From Thioalkalivibrio sp. ALE14 (lineage in GTDB: Bacteria > Pseudomonadota > Gammaproteobacteria > Ectothiorhodospirales > Ectothiorhodospiraceae), in NCBI RefSeq assembly GCF_000376845.1, contig NZ_AQXY01000023.1, forward strand, positions 1 to 64,000: a stretch of 64,000 nucleotides of DNA, written 5' to 3'. A model generated the notes under the pieces. It was given only the letters and a program-made list of their open reading frames with translations, was not told the DNA's origin and did not search any database. The position numbers and the translations under genes are program-made. Below are positions 60,352 through 64,000 of the stretch, piece after piece; the stretch's first letter is position 1, and every line of letters starts with the position of its first letter.

Positions 60352-62520
60352 TCAGCCGCGCTGACGCGCGATGCGCAGGACGTCGGGCAGGCGGCGCAGG
60401 CCGCGCATGATCTGCGCCAGATGCTGGCGGTCGCGCACGGTCAGCAGGAAGGTCATCGCGGTGGAATGGCCGTCCTGCTCGTTGAAGGAGATGTGTTCGA
60501 TGTTGGAGCCGTGATCCGCGATGACCGCGGCCATGTCGGCCAGCGCGCCGCGGCGGTTGGCGGTGCGGGTGCGCACGGCGGCGGTGAACTGGAGCTGGGG
60601 CTCGTGCGACCACTCCAGGGCGATGGTGCGGTCGCCGCGGTCGCGGCTTTCGTGCAGCACGTTGCGGCAGTTCTCGCGGTGGACCACCAGGCCGCGCCCG
60701 GCGCTTAGCTGGCCGATGATCGGGTCGCCCGGGATTGGATGGCAGCAGCGGGCGTAGTTCAGCACCAGCCCTTCGGTGCCCTTGACCGCCAGGGTGGTGG
60801 GTTCCTCGTTCGCGTCGGGGGCCTCCTTGCCCACCATCTGCCGGGCAACCAGCGAGGCCATGCGGTTGCCCAGGCCGATGTCGATCAGCAGCGCGTCCAG
60901 GTCCGCGAGTTGCATCGCGTCCAGCATCTGGTCCAGACGCGCCGGCGAGATCCGGGGCAGGCTGGTGTCCAGTGACTCCAGGGCCTTCTCCAGCAGGCGC
61001 TCGCCGAGGGTGCGCGCCTCTTCGGACTGCATGGACTTGAGGCAGTGACGGATCCCGGTGCGGGCCTTGCCGGTGACCACGAAGGACAGCCAGGCCGGGT
61101 TGGGGCGGGCGCCGGGCGAGGTGACGATCTCCACCGTCTGGCCGCTTTGCAGGCGAACCGACAGCGGCGCCAGCTGGCGGTCGATCTTGGCCGCCACGCA
61201 GCGATTGCCGACGTCGGAGTGCACCGCGTAGGCAAAGTCGATCGGGGTGGCGTCGCGCGGCAGGACCAGGATGTCGCCCTCGGGGGTGAAGGTGTAGACC
61301 TCGTCGGGGAACAGGTCGACCTTCACGTTCTCCAGAAACTCGATGGAATTGCCCACACTGTTCTGGATTTCGAGCACGTCCTTCAGCCACTCGCGGGCGC
61401 GGCTCTGGGCCGTGCGGCTGGATTCGCTGCCGGCCTTGTACTGCCAGTGCGCGGCGATGCCGCTCTCGGCCACGCGGTCCATCTCGGTGGAGCGGATCTG
61501 GATCTCGATGGGGATGCCCTGCGGGCCGAACAGGATGGTGTGCAACGACTGGTAGCCGTTGGACTTGGGGATCGCGATGTAGTCCTTGAAACGCCCCGGC
61601 ACCGGCTTGTAGAGGTTGTGCACCACGCCCAGGGAGCGGTAGCAGGTGTCGACGTCGTCGACGATGATGCGGATGGCGAAGACGTCGAACACATCCTCGA
61701 AGGAGTGGTGCTTGTCGCGCATCTTGCGGTAGATGCTGTACAGGCTCTTTTCGCGCCCGGAGATGCGCCCGACGATGCCGGCGGCCTCCATGCGCGAGCA
61801 GATCGCCTGCTCGATGTTGCGCATCGGCTCGCGGCGATTGCCGCCGGCGCGGTGGACCGCGCGTTCCAGCACCGCGGCGCGCCAGGGATGCTTGGCGGAA
61901 AACCCGAGTGCTTCCAGCTCGCGGCGCATGGCGTTCATGCCCAGGCGCTGCGCGATCGGGGCGTAGATCTCCAGGGTTTCCTTGGCGATGCGACGGCGCT
62001 TGTCCGGGCGCATCACGCCGAGGGTGCGCATGTTGTGCAGGCGGTCGGCCAGCTTGATCAGGATCACCCGGATATCGCGGGTGATCGCCAGCATCATTTT
62101 GCGGAAGTTCTCCGCCTGGGCCTCGGCCTTGGACTGGAACTGCAGGTGGGTCAGCTTGGACACGCCGTCCACCAGCTCCGCGACTTCCTCGCCGAACTCG
62201 GCGTGGATGCGGTCCTTGCTGGTCGCGGTGTCCTCCATCACGTCATGCAGGATGGCGGCGCTGATCGCCTGGTGGTCCATCCGCATCTCGGCCATGGTGC
62301 GGGCCACGGCGAGCGGGTGATAGATGTAGGGTTCGCCGGTCTTGCGGGTCTGGCCTTCGTGGGATTCCGCGCCCAGGAGATAGGCGCGATAAACCTCCTC
62401 GACCTCTTCCGGCTCGAGATAGGCCTCGAGCTCGGAACACAAATCGCTGATCAGGAATCGGGTCGAATCACCCGTTGCCGCCGAAACGGCCCCGGGCGCG
62501 GCTGGCTGCCCAGCGGCCAT
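60352..62520 (-). CDS. spoT: Bifunctional (p)ppGpp synthetase/hydrolase SpoT
   Basis: 722 residues from MAAGQPAAPG; a frame extension to 62652 runs into rpoZ and is unlikely. The HD hydrolase site is intact (AAILHDVMEDTATSKDRI), the synthetase domain has GREKSLYSIYRKM and RFKDYIAIPKSNGYQSLHT, and TGS (DVLEIQNSVGNS... VYTFTPEGDILVLPRDATPIDFAYAVH), helical and C-terminal ACT (TANRRGALADMAAVIADHGSNI) domains follow. SpoT makes or degrades the stringent alarmone. It follows rpoZ by 13 bp, the classic gmk-rpoZ-spoT order of gammaproteobacteria. Confidence 0.97.
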   Translation of the reverse strand: MAAGQPAAPGAVSAATGDSTRFLISDLCSELEAYLEPEEVEEVYRAYLLGAESHEGQTRKTGEPYIYHPLAVARTMAEMRMDHQAISAAILHDVMEDTATSKDRIHAEFGEEVAELVDGVSKLTHLQFQSKAEAQAENFRKMMLAITRDIRVILIKLADRLHNMRTLGVMRPDKRRRIAKETLEIYAPIAQRLGMNAMRRELEALGFSAKHPWRAAVLERAVHRAGGNRREPMRNIEQAICSRMEAAGIVGRISGREKSLYSIYRKMRDKHHSFEDVFDVFAIRIIVDDVDTCYRSLGVVHNLYKPVPGRFKDYIAIPKSNGYQSLHTILFGPQGIPIEIQIRSTEMDRVAESGIAAHWQYKAGSESSRTAQSRAREWLKDVLEIQNSVGNSIEFLENVKVDLFPDEVYTFTPEGDILVLPRDATPIDFAYAVHSDVGNRCVAAKIDRQLAPLSVRLQSGQTVEIVTSPGARPNPAWLSFVVTGKARTGIRHCLKSMQSEEARTLGERLLEKALESLDTSLPRISPARLDQMLDAMQLADLDALLIDIGLGNRMASLVARQMVGKEAPDANEEPTTLAVKGTEGLVLNYARCCHPIPGDPIIGQLSAGRGLVVHRENCRNVLHESRDRGDRTIALEWSHEPQLQFTAAVRTRTANRRGALADMAAVIADHGSNIEHISFNEQDGHSTAMTFLLTVRDRQHLAQIMRGLRRLPDVLRIARQRG

Positions 62521-62533
62521 TGAACGAGATCTC

Positions 62534-62809
62534 CTAGCGTTCGTCGGCTTCCAGCTGTTCCAGATGGCGGATGGTGCTGAAGTCCAGCATCTGGTTCTGG
62601 GGCCGTTCGTCGTGTTCGTCGAATACCTCGGTACCGACCACGCCGGCGGCAATCTCGCGCAGGGCGATCACCGTGGGCTTGTCGTTGTCCTCGGGGACGC
62701 GTGCTTCCTTGCCGTGGGCGATGTGGCGGGCCCGGCGGGCGGCCATCAGCACCAGCTGAAAGCGGTTTTCGACATTTTCGAGGCAGTCCTCGACGGTGAC
62801 GCGTGCCAT
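62534..62809 (-). CDS. rpoZ: RNA polymerase omega subunit
   Basis: 91 residues, normal for omega. [30 protein letters not shown] is the diagnostic N-terminus, [13 protein letters not shown] the second conserved stretch. It stabilises beta-prime and, with DksA, mediates ppGpp effects, which fits the neighbouring spoT. A terminator-like hairpin lies between gmk and rpoZ. Confidence 0.97.
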   Translation of the reverse strand: MARVTVEDCLENVENRFQLVLMAARRARHIAHGKEARVPEDNDKPTVIALREIAAGVVGTEVFDEHDERPQNQMLDFSTIRHLEQLEADER

Positions 62810-62834
62810 CGGATACTCCGGTCAGTAAATTCTT

Positions 62835-62858
62835 GAAAAAAGTGTAGCGGACTACACT
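62835..62858 (-). terminator. Rho-independent terminator between gmk and rpoZ
   Basis: Read on the minus strand: AGTGTAG-tccg-CTACACT followed by TTTTTC. It would end the gmk transcript, so rpoZ-spoT may have their own promoter or rely on read-through. Confidence 0.75.
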
Positions 62859-62866
62859 ACCGCATG

Positions 62867-63517
62867 TTACGCCGACCCCGGCGCCTCCGCCAACAGATTC
62901 CCGATGGTGGGTGCGGATCGGGTCTCCTGTTCCACGGTGCGCAGGCGATTGGCGCGGAAGATACAGGCCAGATCGCGCACGGCCTCGTCGAAATCGGCGT
63001 TGACCACGGTGTAGTCATATTCGCGGAAATGCGTGCAGTCGGATTCGGCGTCGCGCAGGCGGCGCTGGATCACGTCTTCCTCGTCCTGGCCGCGCCCACG
63101 CAGGCGGCGCTCCAGCTCGTCGCGCGAGGGCGGCAGGATAAAGATGGAATGCGCATCCGGCACAGCGGCACGCACCTGGCGCGCGCCCTGCCAGTCGATC
63201 TCCAGGATCACGTCCATGCCGGCGTCCAGGCGTTCGTCGACGCTGGCGCGCGCGGTGCCGTAGAAGTTGTCGAAGACCTTGGCGTGTTCCAGCAGCTGAC
63301 CGTCCTCGATCATCCCGAGAAAGGTCTCGGCCGTGACGAAGTGGTAGTGCTGCCCGTCAACCTCGCTGGCGCGCGGCTTGCGCGTGGTGTGCGAGACCGA
63401 GACCTCCACGGCTTCCACTGATTCCAGCAGGGCCGCGACCAGGCTGGTCTTGCCGGCGCCGGACGGGGCGGAAACGATGTAGAGGGTGCCGCGAGCGGCC
63501 GGGGCATTGGCGGTCAT
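62867..63517 (-). CDS. gmk: Guanylate kinase
   Basis: 216 residues from MTANAPAARG (the frame extends upstream to 63610). Walker A SAPSGAGKTSLV, the GMP-binding VSHTTRKPRASEVDGQHYHF and the lid region DEEDVIQRRLRDA are intact. It converts GMP to GDP, the step before GTP and thus ppGpp made by SpoT. A hairpin follows the gene before rpoZ. Confidence 0.97.
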   Translation of the reverse strand: MTANAPAARGTLYIVSAPSGAGKTSLVAALLESVEAVEVSVSHTTRKPRASEVDGQHYHFVTAETFLGMIEDGQLLEHAKVFDNFYGTARASVDERLDAGMDVILEIDWQGARQVRAAVPDAHSIFILPPSRDELERRLRGRGQDEEDVIQRRLRDAESDCTHFREYDYTVVNADFDEAVRDLACIFRANRLRTVEQETRSAPTIGNLLAEAPGSA

Positions 63518-63619
63518 GGACGTGTCCGCGGGACCTGAATGTGATCGGGACCTGGGCGTGTCCGGGGCGGGCCGTTTGCAGCGGGCCACAGGCCGGATAT
63601 CCAGGGTCAAGAAGAAGGT

Positions 63620-63696
63620 TGGTCGGAGTGAAAGGATTCGAACCTTCGACCCCTGCCTCCCGAAGGCAGTGCTCTACCAAGCTGAGCTACACTCCG
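63620..63696 (-). tRNA. tRNA-Pro (anticodon CGG)
   Basis: 77 nt including an encoded CCA. The acceptor stem CGGAGTG pairs with CACTCCG; D-arm GCTC/GAGC; anticodon stem CTGCC/GGCAG around loop TTCGGGA, so the anticodon is CGG reading CCG proline codons; T-arm GAAGG-TTCGAAT-CCTTT. Discriminator base is A. It is single, between gmk and the ispB-like gene. Confidence 0.97.
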
Positions 63697-63775
63697 AACC
63701 GAGCCCGCTATTATGCCGAGCCTCTCCGGACGTGTCCATGCCCCCGGAGGATGAAAATTGGGTCGGGCGCGGTCG

Positions 63776-64000
63776 TCAGTGGTTGCGCCCGACGGCGAAG
63801 CGGGCCAGGTCGATCAGGGCCTGACGGTGCGGGGAGTCGGGCAGGGTGGAGATCGCCTCGATCGCGGCGTCGGTTTCGGCCTCGGCGCGCGAACGGGTGT
63901 AGGCCAGGCCGTCCGTCGCGTGCACGACCTGCAGTACCGCGTCGACCTGGTCGCGGCCGCCATCCTCGATCGCGCGGCGCACAATGGCCTCCTGGTCGGG
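63776..64000 (-). CDS. ispB: Polyprenyl diphosphate synthase (IspB-like), C-terminal end only
   Basis: The last 74 codons are visible; the gene runs off the right edge. The C-terminus shows EAIVRRAIEDGG, VVHATDGLAYTRSRAEAETDAAI, LPDSPHRQALIDLARFAVGRNH, the usual end of octaprenyl-type synthases (a Leu/Ala-rich helix then PDS-x-x-R-x-AL). These enzymes make the isoprenoid tail of ubiquinone. The Asp-rich DDxxD motifs lie outside the window, so the call rests on the C-terminus only. Confidence 0.75.
   Translation of the reverse strand, partial: PDQEAIVRRAIEDGGRDQVDAVLQVVHATDGLAYTRSRAEAETDAAIEAISTLPDSPHRQALIDLARFAVGRNH

Overview
The window is high-GC, gene-dense gammaproteobacterial chromosome. 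A Tat-exported high-potential iron-sulfur protein (HiPIP), a pilS/pilR pair with its PP0621-type neighbour, gmk-rpoZ-spoT, PEP carboxylase and many FadL/MltF/CorA-type genes point to the purple-sulfur/sulfur-oxidiser branch. Ectothiorhodospiraceae, for example Thioalkalivibrio, is my best guess. No rRNA, CRISPR array or prophage was seen. The only clear mobile gene is the IS3-type transposase fragment at the left edge.

Layout. 1-4.1 kb: an IS end has cut an MFS transporter in half; then a 2TM potassium-channel/RCK protein with two small membrane proteins. 4.2-9.5 kb: a truncated MazG-like gene, rhodanese, a small lipoprotein, a periplasmic glutathione peroxidase and katG behind an OxyR-like site, then phzF. 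9.5-18.4 kb: an accessory-looking stretch rich in palindromic REP-like repeats, holding a DUF3634-type gene with a decayed 5' duplicate, a Gly/Ala-rich acidic exported protein, a second intact MazG-like gene, CorA, USP, Smr, a patatin with an 84-bp in-frame tandem duplication, a PEBP protein, a YefM/RelE-type toxin-antitoxin pair and an adenosine-kinase-like gene. 18.6-27.4 kb: an ABC export cassette (58-aa membrane ORF, ATPase, FtsX-type permease, HlyD-type adaptor) interrupted by about 950 bp of inverted mosaic repeat, then hrpB.

27.4-36.9 kb: pilR, pilS, PP0621-type gene, ppc, glgA and divergent pgi (pilus control and central carbon/glycogen metabolism). 36.9-46.9 kb: envelope and stress genes, including an exported DUF151-PDZ protein, a DUF938 methyltransferase, DUF3617, a coiled-coil metzincin-like protein, FadL, GlsB, MltF, a QTMAN-like glycosyltransferase and a TetR/AhpD-like pair divergent from an unknown gene. 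46.9-58.3 kb: two large GGDEF-EAL proteins flank HiPIP, an outer-membrane barrel and a P2-type cation ATPase; then a cytochrome c lipoprotein overlapping a hydrophilin-like protein with 11-residue repeats. 58.5-64 kb: O-methyltransferase, SO_0444-type metal efflux permease, spoT, rpoZ, gmk, tRNA-Pro(CGG) and the end of an ispB-like gene.

All function calls come from motif recognition by eye; no database search was possible. Five distinct dispersed intergenic repeat types are described, and the most unusual is the inverted mosaic at 22329-23116.
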